64,000 nt of DNA from Gonatopus flavifemur (GCA_018340375.1 JAFFJZ010000007.1:7192001-7256000); one strand, 5' to 3'. Numbered from the stretch's first letter, positions 22,766 through 34,969 are shown. The notes: generated by a model from the letters alone, not told the origin. A program made the numbers and translations.

Positions 22766-24208
22766 CACAGTGGAGCCAAAACCCAAAAAGTTGGAAGAGA
22801 TTATGAGGAGTTTTTTGAATTGCTTGGAAATTGCCACCAAGAAGTATTGGGGATCGCTGATCACGAATCCGTTGTCAAAATTGCAAAAATCAAAATGGCG
22901 GATCCAATATGGCGGACAAAATTCCGGAAATTCATCGGATTTCTTTGAAACTCAGTACCTGATAGTTTTTGAGGTTGCTCATCACGAGTCCGTTGTCAAA
23001 ATTACGGAATTCAAAATGGCGGATTCTATATGGCGAACGAAAATTCGAGAATTCATCGAATTTCTCTGAAACTCGGTACCTGATAGTTTTTGAGGATGCT
23101 CATCACGAATCCGTTGTCTCAATTGCGAAAGTCAGGATGGTGGATCCAATATGGCGGACAAAATTTCGAAAATTAATCGGATTGATTTGAAACTCAGTAT
23201 CAAATAGTTTTTCAGGTTGCTGATTACGAATCCGTGGTCGAAATTCCGAAATTCAAATTGTTTGATACGATATCGTGGATAAGAATGGAATGGCGAATGT
23301 ATAAAATTCTACACGAAAACGCCGGATTTATAATCATCGGCCCTGAAAAACCCCGAGTGCGAAGTGTAAAGGACAACCGACGAATATGAGCATCTCAGTC
23401 CACCATATTGGAATTTGAAAATTTTGTCAACCGATCCAGTGACTCCGCAAACTTCCTAGCGCGAAATTTGAAGAAAATCCGATAAATTTGAGAATTTTGG
23501 TCCGCTATATTGGATCTGCCATTTTGAATTTAGGAATTCTGACAGTCGATTTATAATCAACGACCCCGAAAATCCCTGTGATACCGATTTTCAAACGAAT
23601 TTGAGAACTCTTGATAATTCCCTCAAATTTTCTGTGATTGTCATTATGCGGTCTGAGACACTTCCTTCACAAAATCATGTCGGAATCTCAAAGGGGCAAA
23701 AAGTGGCAACTTTTTCTTGTCTCGTGCTGGAGGTGAGACCTTCGTCCACAATCTCCAATAAGTAGAATGGCTGGGAAATTCTGGGAACACAACTTTTTCC
23801 TCAACAGACCAAACGAATTTCCAAATTCAGAAAAATAAAAATCACATCCAATCATTACACTGTTGTCATTTGCCATTCGATAAATTGATATTCCTCTGAT
23901 TATGAGTATATTCTATACACTTTCAGCAGTTAATTCAATTTTTGAAAAGTTCGATCGGTTCATTTTTCGAGACACAGCGTCTCTTTGAACATGGACATCA
24001 TTTTACTATTCCGTAGTCACACGAATGGTACCTCACAGGGGGGTACTTTCAAACAGGTATAAAAGGGGGGGAGAGCGGATCACATGTTCTGATATCTGAA
24101 TTGTGATACTCGGGACATTACTTTACTTACCTCAACGGTCAAATATTCCAAATTACAAACTTCATTTTTTGTATTTTTTCCAACTTTTTGGCATTTGGCC
24201 CCACTGTG
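22766..24208. mobile_element. 1.44-kb element with CACAGTG ends, 5-bp TSD (Transib-like)
   Basis: The left end CACAGTGGAGCCAAAACCCA and the complement of the right end, CACAGTGGGGCCAAATGCCA, are followed in both by AAAAGTTGGAA. Perfect 5-bp duplications TGTCG lie at 22,761-22,765 and 24,209-24,213. Transib transposons make 5-bp duplications and have ends starting CACWRTG, the same heptamer as RAG recombination signals. No transposase is encoded; the body is inverted minisatellite arms plus spacer. Assignment to Transib rests on ends and duplication only. Confidence 0.7.
22843..23600. repeat. 121-bp minisatellite in opposed orientation
   Basis: Four plus-oriented units are marked by TCACGARTCCGTTGTC-like starts near 22,861, 22,981, 23,101 and 23,222, each containing AAAATGGCGGATCCAATATG. 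Minus-oriented units follow at about 23,380-23,600 (CCACCATATTGG, ATATTGGATCTGCCATTTTG). These are the arms of the CACAGTG-ended element. Confidence 0.75.
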
Positions 24209-24213
24209 TGTCG

Positions 24214-25260
24214 CAGGCCTCCCGGCCATTAGGAATGAGTAATTATACCCGAAGAGTACAAAGCTTATTAATACATGACATTTTTTGAATTTAATTTTAG
24301 CAAAGCTGAAAGACTGGCTTAGTGATCAGTTTGGGGAAAAGTTGAGACAATAGTCGGTTTTTTTTATACATGAAAATTATATTTCCTTCATGTCATTCTG
24401 TTCGCGTAATGAAACAACCTGTAAAGAACAAGTATGGATACTAGAAGTCTACAATGGATTTCCTGCGACTTTGGTCGACATCTAGGAGCCGTCGCCAAAA
24501 CAACAATCTTCGATTAATAGACGTCTAGGGGATATCGAAATCTGCGCTGGAGAAAATCTAGAGACTGTCGAAGAGATGTGAATATTTTGATCTACGCTCG
24601 ATCTAGGATAGGTCGCGTAGATGAACGTGGAATAACGAACTTTCTGGTATATGAGAAATAAAAAACGTGCAACAAATAATGATAAAGCCGTATTGAAGGA
24701 CGTTTTTAACTGTTTTCGAGTTGGGTATTTGACTGGATTGTCATATGACAATACAAAACGAGTAGCTGTTACATTGATATATGAAAAAATAGCATGTAGA
24801 ATGAAAATGTTCACTGAAATGAAAATTTATTGGAAACGAATAGATGTTTATTTTACTTTTCTTCCCGCATGGGAATCAATGAAAACTCGGAATGGATTAT
24901 AACAATGTTCTTTTTTTATTTGAAGAATATATTACATTCTCCTCAATTTTTGACGATACAAAATGCGCAGATATTGGGTCTACTGGAAATTACGATAAAA
25001 AAAAAATTCCGATTCTCAGATACCGAAGTATCGAACATGTTGGATTTCACAACTGTGAAAAAAAGAAAAATTATTCTTTTCTCTAGATTGTGGAAGGAAA
25101 CAATACATTTTTCTCTTATTGCAATAAAACATCAACTGAAAATTTCCACTGTTGAAAATTTCACAAATACGAAATCTTGACATACAGAATATGAAAATTT
25201 CACACTCTCGCTCAATGAGCGAGGAGTGTGAATCATACTGTGTTTTTTTGTCTGTAAAAT
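24214..25260. other. No gene seen
   Basis: AT-rich DNA with chance ORFs up to 116 codons, none with motifs. A small hairpin at 25,198-25,232 (TTCACACTC pairing with GAGTGTGAA, and TCGCT with AGCGA) is the only structure noted. Confidence 0.4.
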
Positions 25261-26150
25261 ATCTGTTTCACAATTATTCTAGCGTGATCTAGTGAAAATC
25301 TTCTTCTTAAAAATTCTTAATCCTTGACGTATGGAATATCACGCAATGTATTGTACTTCAATCAGAGGAATTGAAAAAACAAATAAAAAATCCAAAGATA
25401 AAGAGATGATTCATCAAATCTTTGGCGGAAAAAGCAGGAAATTTACAACGTGAAAATTCCAATAAAGTCTTGAAATTTTATAAACGTGTTGTGGATGGGT
25501 GTAGAACGTACAACCTATCATCTCCCATATGAATTCCTAGCCACTCAGTTCCCATAACTCGATATGATTCTAAGTAAAATATATTCTCACAGAAAATCGG
25601 AATCCAACATATTAGAGAGGTTTCAACGAGATTCTAAGCACGCTGTATGAATTTCACGTCACAAATTCCACGATCTTTTTTGACAAACCGTTAATCAAAG
25701 AATCGTTTCAATGAAATCTAATGTAAGAGTTCAATCGTTCCACGGAACTAGTTATTCACTATGTATGAATTATCTTACTACGTATTGCACATCCATCGAA
25801 ATGAAAAAAAAAAAACAAATCCGGACGACTGATCAAATGTTTCGCGAGTGTTATATAACGGGTTTTTCCGTAGGTGAAAGACGAAAAATCTCGTTATATA
25901 CGTAAAAGAAAATGAAGCACTTCCCCAACCGGAGTGGCTCGATTGGAAAAGCGAGTGGGTACCCGCTCCTGGTTTCAAGCTCTGGATAAGATATAGATTC
26001 TCTTATCTTGCACCCCCAGTGTAGTGGTTAGGGTCAAAGTGAAAGAAATTTAGATGTGGAGGAATTCGTTTAACAAATACTTCATTCCGTTCAAAGAATC
26101 TATGGAAAACATGAAACAGATGAGATTTCGTTTATAAACCTTTCTATGAG
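25260..26150. repeat. Degenerate dispersed repeat 'Y', copy 1
   Basis: Phrases such as GAAAATTCCAATAAAGTCTTG, AAAATATATTCTCACAG, CACGTCACAAATTCCACGA and AATCGTTTCAATGAAATCTAA recur in the same order at 31,680-33,160, partly at 29,890-30,005, and inverted at 52,645-53,500. Satellite-like, non-coding. Confidence 0.5.
25925..25990 (+). repeat. Possible tRNA-derived fragment
   Basis: GTGGCTCGATTGG followed about 35 nt later by GGTTTCAAGCTC resembles tRNA A and B boxes. There is no cloverleaf or tail, so this is weak evidence for a SINE head. Confidence 0.25.
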
Positions 26151-26925
26151 AATTTCCGAAAATGATCTGAATTGTACATTGAGTAAATCCGATATAATCT
26201 TGATTTACTCATATTCCTACAAGAGTTCCCGAAGAGGAACTCGTAATGTACAAAGGTGAACAGATATAATTTTATTACAGATGATTCCACGAGTGTTTTC
26301 GAAAGGAAACTCGTAATGTACAAAGATTGAAAGTATATAATTTTATTACAGATGATTCTGTGAGAGTTCTCGAAAGGAAACTCGTAATGTACAAAGATTG
26401 ACCATATATAATTGGATTACGTATGTTTCTACGAAAGTTTTTCGGAAAGACACTCGTAATGTACAATGAATGAAAAACCGAATATGTACTTATTCCAGAT
26501 GATTCTACGAGAGTTTTTGAACAGAAAACTCGTAATGTCCAAAGATTGAACGTATATAATTTGATTACGGATGTTTCCACGAGAGTTTTCCGGGAAGAAA
26601 CTCGTAATGTACGATGAATGAAAAACCAAATATGTACTTATTTCAGATGATTCTACGAGGGTTTTTGAACAGAAAACTCGTAATGTACAAAGATTGAACG
26701 TATATAATTTGATTACGGATGTTTCTACGAGAGTTTTTCGGACAGAAACTCGTAATGTACGATGAATGAAAAACCAAATATGTACTTATTACACATGACT
26801 CTACGAGAGTTTCCGAAAGGAAACTCGCAATGTACAAAGATTGGACATATATAATCCAATTACGGATGTTTCCACGAGAGTTTTTCGAAAAGAAACTCGT
26901 AATGTACAATGATTGAAAAAGAGAG
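26150..26925. repeat. Tandem array, ~73-bp unit, ten to eleven copies
   Basis: AACTCGTAATGTACAA recurs near 26,240, 26,310, 26,380, 26,453, 26,528, 26,602, 26,676, 26,750, 26,823 and 26,895. Each unit holds a small hairpin: GAGTTTTC and GGAAACTC around a short loop. Alternate units differ (GATTGAACGTATATAA versus GAATGAAAAACC), suggesting two-unit higher order. The minus-strand ORFs across it are a by-product of the repeat. Confidence 0.85.
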
Positions 26926-27098
26926 GAACTTCCCATGGAGTCATGTATACCGTGTGTATAGAGGAGGAGGAAGAAAGAACTAATATATTTTTTCTCTTCT
27001 GCTCTTCATTCACCGTAGTGGAAAAGAAGAATACACGTTAGGTACTTCTTTCCGAACAAAAAGACAACGAGGTGATGGTTGCTTCTGATGGTCCTCCT

Positions 27099-27124
27099 GT
27101 CTCTCTCTCTCTCTCTCTCTCTCT
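27099..27124. repeat. (CT)n microsatellite
   Basis: Uninterrupted CT dinucleotide run of about 26 bp. Confidence 0.9.
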
Positions 27125-27915
27125 GGACGAGGATTGAAGACGTGCTGGTTCACGATTAGTTTTTAACGCGATTTGAATGCCAAAAATCAATTAATTATAC
27201 TGAATTTCACTGATTTTATTATAACAAAAAAACTGATTCTATTCGCGAATCTTGGTTGGATTATAGACTTATTCTACAAAGTCACGTTTCACTAAGTTGC
27301 AATCGTGGCTAGGGCAAAAGGAATGATTTTTTTCTTTGAGAAACGTTGCGTTGGAAAAAGATTATCGAAACATGAATTTCCTACAAAAGACGCCGTGGAA
27401 CCTTCCAAAGGGACACACTTTTACGATTCATTGCTAACTTGAAGTATGTAATCGTCAACTTGACTTCAATCGTATCCTCGTTTCTACCCTCATGCGGAAA
27501 AGGACGGACTTGTCTTCGCGTATGGAAAATCGACTGTTCAACAAAACTTTCGCGTGACGAATCTCCCGATTTTTCATTGTCCGTCCTATTTATGTGTTCT
27601 CCATCTGGGTGATGGAACACGCCAGATCTTGGCAAGAGGGGTTTTTCTGCCGACTCGAATGCCTGATCAGCAGTGATTAGTCAATGTGGTATTCGGGGAG
27701 AGAGAGAGACACGGGCACTTGGGTACCGTGAACGAAGACAGCGAATCCGCGGGCGTTGAACTGTGGTACCGCGTTGGTATGTTCCCTCACGGTGCCTTGA
27801 AAATATGCATCGATGTGGACATCGATGCGAGCTCTGACCTAGATTTCTTTCTTCCTGCTCAGCGTTTTGTTTGAGCGTACGTTTGTTTCTTACATACTAT
27901 GAGTCGATATATGTA
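27125..27915. other. No gene seen
   Basis: Mixed-composition DNA including a short GAGAGAGAGA run near 27,700. ORFs under 85 codons without motifs. Confidence 0.4.
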
Positions 27916-27917
27916 TA

Positions 27918-29770
27918 CAGGGTGATTCAAAATTCCCGCACTCTTTTTTGGGAGTAGATTCCTGATGAAATTCTAAAACGATTTGTCCTTTTGCACAATG
28001 CTCTCCGACGCATAATTTCCGAGATATAATTAATTAAAGTTGACTAATTATGAGGTGGATCCATCGGTCATTCAGGAGCGTCATAACAGAACAAGAGAGG
28101 AAGGTGCTTGCAGAGGGCGCTCATACGATCAGCTGATCGGTATAATCGATACGATTTACCAACATACAAATTGGTGAATTGTCTATGCAGAACGATTGAA
28201 TTCGTCGACACTGTGGAAAAATTGATTATTGTCATGAATTCTTATCACGATATGCTGTAGGTGAAAGTTGTGATTTCAGTAATGATTTTCATTACGCAGA
28301 CAAATGTAAAATAGTGTTATTTCGTAGGGATAGGGATTCAAGTGGGAGAAAAAAGTATAACTACTCGTTTTCAATAAGAATTTTCATGTAAAGAAGAAAA
28401 CATGAGAATTTTCATTCATCCGATACCCAATTTGAACGGTTTGATTAGTAAGTTCAACACAAGAGATTGGATTGCGAATCCTGTATTCTGATTGGTCGAG
28501 AATCAATGTATGTTAGATCAATCCTCGGCCGTTTCAAATGATTCTTCTGAAGAATGTGTTTTCGACTTATCCCAACCACAACATTGAACAATAATGAATT
28601 TATTCGAATTCACCCTGTTTACATCATTCGATGATTATAAAGGGTTTATCGAACGTTAATAACTTACTTCAACTTGCAGAATTCATCAATTTTGACGAAA
28701 ATACAAGGTGTGACATCGTATACGACCCGATCATTGCACTTGATTAACATTGTAATCACATACGGTTTGTTCAGCTTGAATCAACCATTCGTGATACGAA
28801 TCAACCAATCAGGTGACAGCTCGAAACAGTTTCATTTAAAGCACATATGGCTTCAAAGGGCATATTGTTATTCCAAATGGAAAAAGAATTGTCTTTGAAG
28901 ATTAACCAAATCCGTCCTTTTTAGGACGAATACATTTTCTAAACGTAGAAACGCGCTCGAACTTGCACACAATTTGAATTAGATTTTGATTTAAACATGA
29001 ATGATCTTGAGTGATCTCAAGTAAGTTATTAACGTTCGATAAACCCTTTATAATCATCGAATGATGTGAAAAGGGTGAATTCGAATAAATTCGTCATTGT
29101 TCAATGTTGTGGTTGGGATAAGTCGAAAACACATTCTTCAGAAGAATCATTTGAAACGGCCGAGAATTGATCTAACATACATTGATTCTCGACCAATCAG
29201 AATACAGGATTCGCAATCCAATCTCTTGTGTCAAACTTACTAATCAAACCGTTCAAATTGGGTATCGGATGAATGAAAATTCTCATGTTTTCTTCTTTAC
29301 ATGGAAATTCTTATTGAAAACGAGTAGTTGTACTTTTTTCTCCCACTTGAATCCCTATCCCTACGAAATAACACTATTTTACATTTGTCTGCGTAATAAA
29401 AATCATTACTGAAATTACAACTTTCACCTACAGCATATCGTGATAAGAATTCATGACAATAATCAATTTTTCCACAGTGTCGACGAATTCAATCGTTCTA
29501 CATAGAAAATTTACCAATTTGTATGTTGGTAAATCGTATCGATTATACCGATCAGCTGATCGTATGAGCGCCCTCTGCAAGCACCTTCCTCTCTTGTTCT
29601 GTTATGACGCTCCTGAATGACCGATGGATCCACCTCATAATTAGTCAACTTTAATTAATTATATCTCGGAAATTATGCGTCGGGGAGCATTGTGCAAAAG
29701 GACAAATCGTTTCAGAATTTCACCAGGAATCTACTCCCAAAAAAGAGTGCGGGAATTTTGAATCACCCTG
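27918..29770. mobile_element. Foldback element with ~750-bp terminal inverted repeats
   Basis: The left arm (27,918-28,671) recurs inverted at 29,018-29,770 with only scattered differences. Ends CAGGGTGATTCAAAATTCCC are flanked by TA on both sides. A ~345-bp unique centre (28,672-29,017) contains a 74-codon ORF without recognisable motifs. There is no transposase, so the element is non-autonomous; TA suggests Tc1/mariner-like mobilisation, but arms this long are unusual. High arm identity points to recent spread or arm conversion. Confidence 0.85.
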
Positions 29771-29772
29771 TA

Positions 29773-30634
29773 TATTTAAATATACATATATTTTGAATAA
29801 TGTTTGGGACCCGACTTCCCTTTGATTTGGAATAGTCCACGCACGGGAATACAGGCGGGAATAGGGGTTGTATTCTTCTGTATTCCAGGAGCGAGATTCA
29901 TCGTCACGTAACACGAGAAAAATCATAAAAATCTCAAATGTGAAAATTCCAACATACTCTCAAAATCTTATAACTATGTTTCGAATAGATGTTGAACCTT
30001 GTGATGGGTATAACCTGAACCCATGCACAAAGGCGAATAAGTTATTGAGCGCCTCCACGACTCCTGTCGTGGATATTTATTTACCACAGCGGGACCTGCA
30101 ATGTATCGGAAAGGAACAAGTAACTTGTTCACGATAGTTTTGAGGGGTCGAAGGAAAAGGAGAAGCTCAGGGAGAGGGGGTGGGTTGATTTTAATTCACT
30201 AAAATAAGCGATCCCCAAATGAGGTTAACCACGTGTCAGAGCACGTATATATTTACAATTTCACAAGATTAAACAAGCATGCGACTTCGTCGCGCAAAGA
30301 AAAATACAAACAACTCGTTCGTTTATCAGTTTGATTTGGGGAACACAGGAACTGAGAAGAGAATACGGAGGGCGCGACCACGAGGGAACGTTCATTCACG
30401 GACTATGCCGTTTACATGAGTCAAGAAAAACAAAAAGGGAATATAGGGAAACCGCGACCATAAAATTTAACTGGGGGAGGGCAAATATGAGCGAAGGGGT
30501 GACTCTATATGAAAACAAAGAGGGAGAAGAGGAATCAAAAGGAAGGGCACGTGGAGGAGGCCACGTGAACGACACCGTTTTACCACTTGGAATTTCACGC
30601 CAGGACACCGCACATAATCTCGAATAGAAAATTT
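29773..30634. other. No gene seen; fragment of repeat Y
   Basis: A block around 29,890-30,005 matches repeat Y (GTGAAAATTCCAACA, AATAGATGTTGAACCT). The rest has ORFs up to 98 codons (30,331-30,627), Arg/Glu/Gly-rich and without motifs. Confidence 0.4.
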
Positions 30635-30799
30635 TCAAACGGATTTCAGCGCTGCCATACGGTAGTACAGTGAACTATTTTACATGCATACACTAACACT
30701 AATCCGAAAATCGGTGTGATTTGTTCATTGTTTGTGTTAGTTGTATCTATGGCGAATAATTCACTGTACTACCGTACGGCAGCGCTGGAATCCGTTTGA
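30635..30799. mobile_element. MITE with TCAAACGGATT ends
   Basis: Terminal blocks TCAAACGGATTTCAGCGCTG and GGTAGTACAGTGAA recur inverted at 30,757-30,799 with two mismatches (165 bp total). The centre is AT-rich. No clear target duplication. Confidence 0.8.
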
Positions 30800-30819
30800 G
30801 AATGTTGCATTTGAGATTA

Positions 30820-31560
30820 GGCCCCCTGCTCCACACCGTCAGAATCCTTGGCAGGTGCGACACGAGTAATTCTCTACTAAATGTCGGACCCCGATGGCAC
30901 CGGACACTCGCCGTATCGTTAAATTCTTTCCTTTTTTCACAACAAAGCTTTTCGTCGAACTTGTCGATCGCTCGGTTGTACAAGAAGTGACAGGTAAGAT
31001 GGCCACTTCCTTCTTCTTGCCCGACGGGTGAGTTCACGAAATCATATACAGACCCTGTCGGTGACTTTCCGTTGGAGCTCACTTCTGGAGCTCGTTTCAC
31101 AGGCTCGGGCGGTGGTGGCCTCCAGCTACTCGTGAGGTGAGTGTGCGCATGCGCGTTGTGGAGGTTTTCTGGGTGCGGGTGTTTCTGTCCCTTTCCATCT
31201 TTTGGTGGGGCCGGAAGAAGGGGCACAGCGTGGTCGGGTTGGTCTCTGCCGTTGTTCCGCCGGTCCAGGGACGGGGTGTTATCCTCGGAGACGACTCATC
31301 CTAGCTCTCTCTTTCTCAGGTCCAGGGTTGAAGAGAGATGGTGCCACCCACGAGTGGTTTCCAGCCTCCTGGGAGGTTGTCGATCTAGGAACGGTCGAGA
31401 TAGCGTTGGTATCGCCTCCTGGCGTTGAACCAATCCTTCCGGGCATCCGTGGTAAAGGTGGCGCTGCCTCCTTAGGGACGGGAAACCTCAACAAATAGAA
31501 AAAGAGCAGGGATTAGAGGAGGACAGGAATAGCGAGGGAGAGGAGATGTGTTCCCGATTC
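30820..31560. other. GC-rich island with exon-like open frame, unassigned
   Basis: Composition changes sharply from the AT-rich flanks. An open frame with a CTCTTTCTCAG acceptor at about 31,319 runs to TAG at 31,498 and would encode a WEVVDLGTVEIALVSPP block. Donor-like GTAAG and GTGAGT sites lie upstream (30,993; 31,138), but phases do not join cleanly. It may be an exon of an unknown gene or a retroelement remnant; I recognise no family. Confidence 0.3.
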
Positions 31561-32246
31561 TCGTATAAGCAAGCGACAGCTATGTTCTTCCAGGTGAACT
31601 AACTAGTTCTGAAAGTTTCCGATTACGATCGATAGGGATCGTGCGCGATGCCACCTCGCGACTCTTTTTGTGATAATTTATTACATCACAATGTGAAGCC
31701 TATCACGTTCTATCAGAATTCACGGCCGCTCAAGTTTCTCCACTGAATTTGATTCTGGATGAAATATATTTTCACAGCAAATCGACTAGTTCAACTCATA
31801 AGAGACAGGTTAACGAGATTGCGGGTACGCTGTATAATCTTCGTGTCACAAATTTCATGACATTTTCTCACAAACTGTTGAGCAAAGAATTGTTCTATCA
31901 GAATCGAATATCAAGTTTCAGTGATTGCACTGGAATGCATAATTCCTATGTGTCAATCATTTCACTGCGCATTGCACAACCATCGAGATGATTTAAAGAA
32001 AATCGAACTACTGATGAAATCTCCCGTGAGGAAACTCATAAAATGTGACAGGTGAAAATTTCAACAGTCTTGAAATCTCATAAACATGCTTTGAATAAAT
32101 GTAAAACCTACCATCTATCAACTCTCATGGAAGTTCACAAACACTCGATTTTTACAACGCAATATCGTTTCTTGTGCAATATGTTTTCACCGAAATTTGA
32201 CTGAACCCATAAGGGACCGTTCAACGAGATTTCAAGCATGCCTTAT

Positions 32247-32462
32247 GTTAGGGATTAGAAGACACGAACTGAAGTTGACTCGAATGTTAGGTGATACGAA
32301 TAAAATAAGACCAAATCGAAAGGAAGCCGAAAATTTCTTAGAAACCATTATTGCAATCAAAGTATGACTAGTCCCATAATGATTTCTCCGATTCGATATA
32401 ATTTCATTCGTATCAACTACCAGTCGAGCCAACTTTAGTTCGTGCCCACCAATCACTACCAC
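32247..32462. mobile_element. TIR element inside repeat Y (CACGAACTRAAGTTG)
   Basis: CACGAACTGAAGTTGACTCG and ATACGAATRAAAT blocks near the left end recur inverted at 32,398-32,446. Imperfect direct repeats GCCTTAT and GCCTCAT flank it, a duplication of roughly 7-10 bp. Also present in the inverted copy, so it pre-dates the duplication. Confidence 0.6.
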
Positions 32463-32509
32463 GCCTCATAAATTCCGTGTCACGAATTCTACCACTTCTT
32501 CTTACAAGC

Positions 32510-32870
32510 CATCGAACAAAGAACCGTTTCACACGAATCTAATAGAAGAATTCAGTCTCTCCACGAAACTGTCTATCTTCTATACATTTTTCTAATAAAC
32601 AAAAGCTAATGAACAAAAAATTGTTCCAGGCGAATCTGACGAATAAATTCAGTCGTTCCACGAAACTATCTACTTCCAATACATTTTTCCTTATATGCTC
32701 ATGAACGAAGAATCGTTCCAGACGAATGTGACAAGAGAACTCAGTCGTTCCACGAAACTATCTACTTTCAATACATTTTTTCTTATGAGCTAATGAACGA
32801 AGAATCGTTCCAGACAAATCTGATGAGACAATTCAGTCTTTTCACGAAACTATCTATTTCCCATACATAA
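32510..32870. repeat. ~93-bp tandem repeat, four units
   Basis: CCACGAAACTATCTA-like phrases at about 32,561, 32,658, 32,750 and 32,842 (spacings 97, 92, 92). Each unit starts with AAGAATCGTTCCAGACGAAT-like sequence. Confidence 0.75.
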
Positions 32871-33570
32871 AGTATTTTGTTACGTATCGCATATACATCG
32901 AGATCACTCACAGAAACGCCGAACATTGATACATCCTTTCTCGATCAACAAGATGACTAGAAATCTTACTCAGCACGCGATGTATCGATGTTATGAAAAT
33001 ATGTGTTTGGTACAGAGGTTCAACATTATTCGCGCCCAAAATATCTCAGTACTTATCATTTGTGAAAGAAGGAACTTCAATTCTCATAAGAGTTCTCAAG
33101 AATCAGTGCAAATAAATCTAATATTAGAGTAAAGTACTATATAACACAAGGCCATTCGACTGTTCTGGAGGTATGGATGAAATATGTGAGAATGGCTACA
33201 ACGTATTTCTACATTTTCAAAAGTTCGAGGGAATATTCAAATCAGTTTCATTCTCATCCACACGTTCCACCCTTGAGATGCCTGAATTACTACAAAGTCT
33301 TATTTCCTAGGACCATCATAAAAATATGACAGACTGAATGAAGTGGAATCAGTCATCCAATAATACGGTTTGATTTCAGTCTCATTGTTGATTTCTTCTG
33401 TTCTCTGCCAATGAAATTCTGCGATCTGCGTTCTTCAACCAATTTCTAATTACTTCGACCACATCATGAGTTGTGGAAACACCTTCTTTGGTCAAAGTTT
33501 CTGAAGAAATCGAGAGCCAAATCAATATCCGACTCATAACTGGAGGAAACAAAGGTTACACATGAATTCA

Positions 33571-34540
33571 ATCAATTTCTTCCTCGTTAGAGGGAAGCTT
33601 TGTGGGGTGGTCCTTCAATACACCGAATCGTTTTTGCACCGAATGTCCATTATACCGAAAATCCATGTTCCGAACGCTGATAGACCGAAGAATTATTATG
33701 CGGAATGTATCATTTGGTTGGATGAAAACTGCAATTTCTTGTGGATTATATAAGAATGAGGAATCTGATTGCTTCCGGCAAAACGAACTTTCGGGCTATC
33801 AGCGTTCGAAACACGAATTATCGGTACATTTTCTTTTGTCTTCAAACCAAAAATCTCCAAGGCCAAAACGTTTCTGTCAACCCAAGGAACAACTTTGGTT
33901 TTGTGTCTGTCTGTCTGTGACGCTTTTTGTGTACGCGTATATCTTCCGTTCCCATTATCCGATCATAACAAAATTTTCACCACAGTCGTTTGTGGTGCTG
34001 ATAGTGGGCCCATATGAGTTTCAACCTGGTCATGGCAGAAGAACGTGAGGGGTGAAGAAAAATGTTTCAAAAAATCGTGATCATGTGTATGCGCAGATCT
34101 CCGCTTCCTGTTATCCGATTGCAATGAAACTAACACCGCGTTATATTCATGATCCGATAGTGGTCCCATATGAGTTCCATCTAAATCGGCTGAAAAATGT
34201 GGGAAATTTTTTTTGTGATCCGCGGTGTTTGGCAATATTTTGGAAGCATGCCTTCCCCATGTCCGTATCATCCAAATGCTATGGAATTTCGAACATATTC
34301 AGTCCACGAGGTATGAGTTGTACGGTATAAATTCCAAACAAACCACAAGCGAGGGTAGAACATGGTGAGCATTACGCTTTGAAACAGAATTTGATGATCC
34401 CGAGCATTGCCCGTTGTTAGACAATATTTTCCAAGTATGCTTCCCCCGTGTTTGTATCATCTGAATTCCGCTGGAACTCACAAAAAAACATGATGGAACA
34501 TCAACGGGGAAGCATATGTGCCAATTGGCAGGGTTTTTTT
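33571..34540 (+). repeat. Dispersed repeat 'X', copy 2
   Basis: Colinear with 2,163-3,482 but lacking the MITE at 2,621 and about 300 bp of the middle (equivalent to 3,020-3,350). It supplies the empty site that proves the AT duplication of that MITE. Ends in ATGTGCCAATTGGCAGGG. Confidence 0.75.
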
Positions 34541-34585
34541 TCTAGCAGAAAATTTTTAGGCAAACTGGTAATGTTCTGATTCCAT

Positions 34586-34692
34586 CCTCAACAGCACTCA
34601 CAGGTTCCCTGAACGTTGTTAGAACTCCCGGGCGTGTTTCAAATGTTCGCAGCACGTCTTCAAAGACTGCAAGAAACTTTGTGCTGTTTGGG
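34586..34692. mobile_element. Probable CCC-ended MITE (AACAGCAC type)
   Basis: The right end GTGCTGTTTGGG mirrors a decayed left end CCTCAACAGCAC. Same terminal class as 2,621, 6,104 and 7,054, but no clear 2-bp duplication. Confidence 0.45.
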
Positions 34693-34969
34693 GTCCAACT
34701 CAACAAGAACCGTTATCCACTCTGGCGATTCATAGCGTTGCAGAATTACATATGTTATTCAAAAAAATTATGTACTTTGCAACATAAAATTTATAACGAA
34801 TCCATGAAATCATGTAAAACTGCGTTCTGGTAACTGATAAGACTGATTGCCTCTGAATTTTTATGGAATTAAATTGCATGGGAATTTATAATAGTAATTT
34901 TTCCAGTACTTATTATGAATTTCCAAGGAATTTCATTCCATGAAGATTCATAAAGAATCATCGACACAA

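Larger units (their letters stand above)
31680..33160 (+). repeat. Repeat 'Y', copy 2; duplicated inverted at 52.6 kb
   Basis: Shares ordered phrases with 25,260-26,150. The part from about 32,290 to 33,160 is present again, inverted and colinear, at 52,645-53,500. Non-coding. Confidence 0.65.

Noticed and set aside
26150..26925. CRISPR-like array
   Set aside because: Repeats are contiguous 73-bp units with no unique spacers, in a eukaryotic transposon-rich context.
26275..27013. Minus-strand ORFs with repeating YITSFL motifs, resembling a repeat protein
   Set aside because: The periodicity is that of the 73-bp DNA array; frames change between units and no start or domain is shared.
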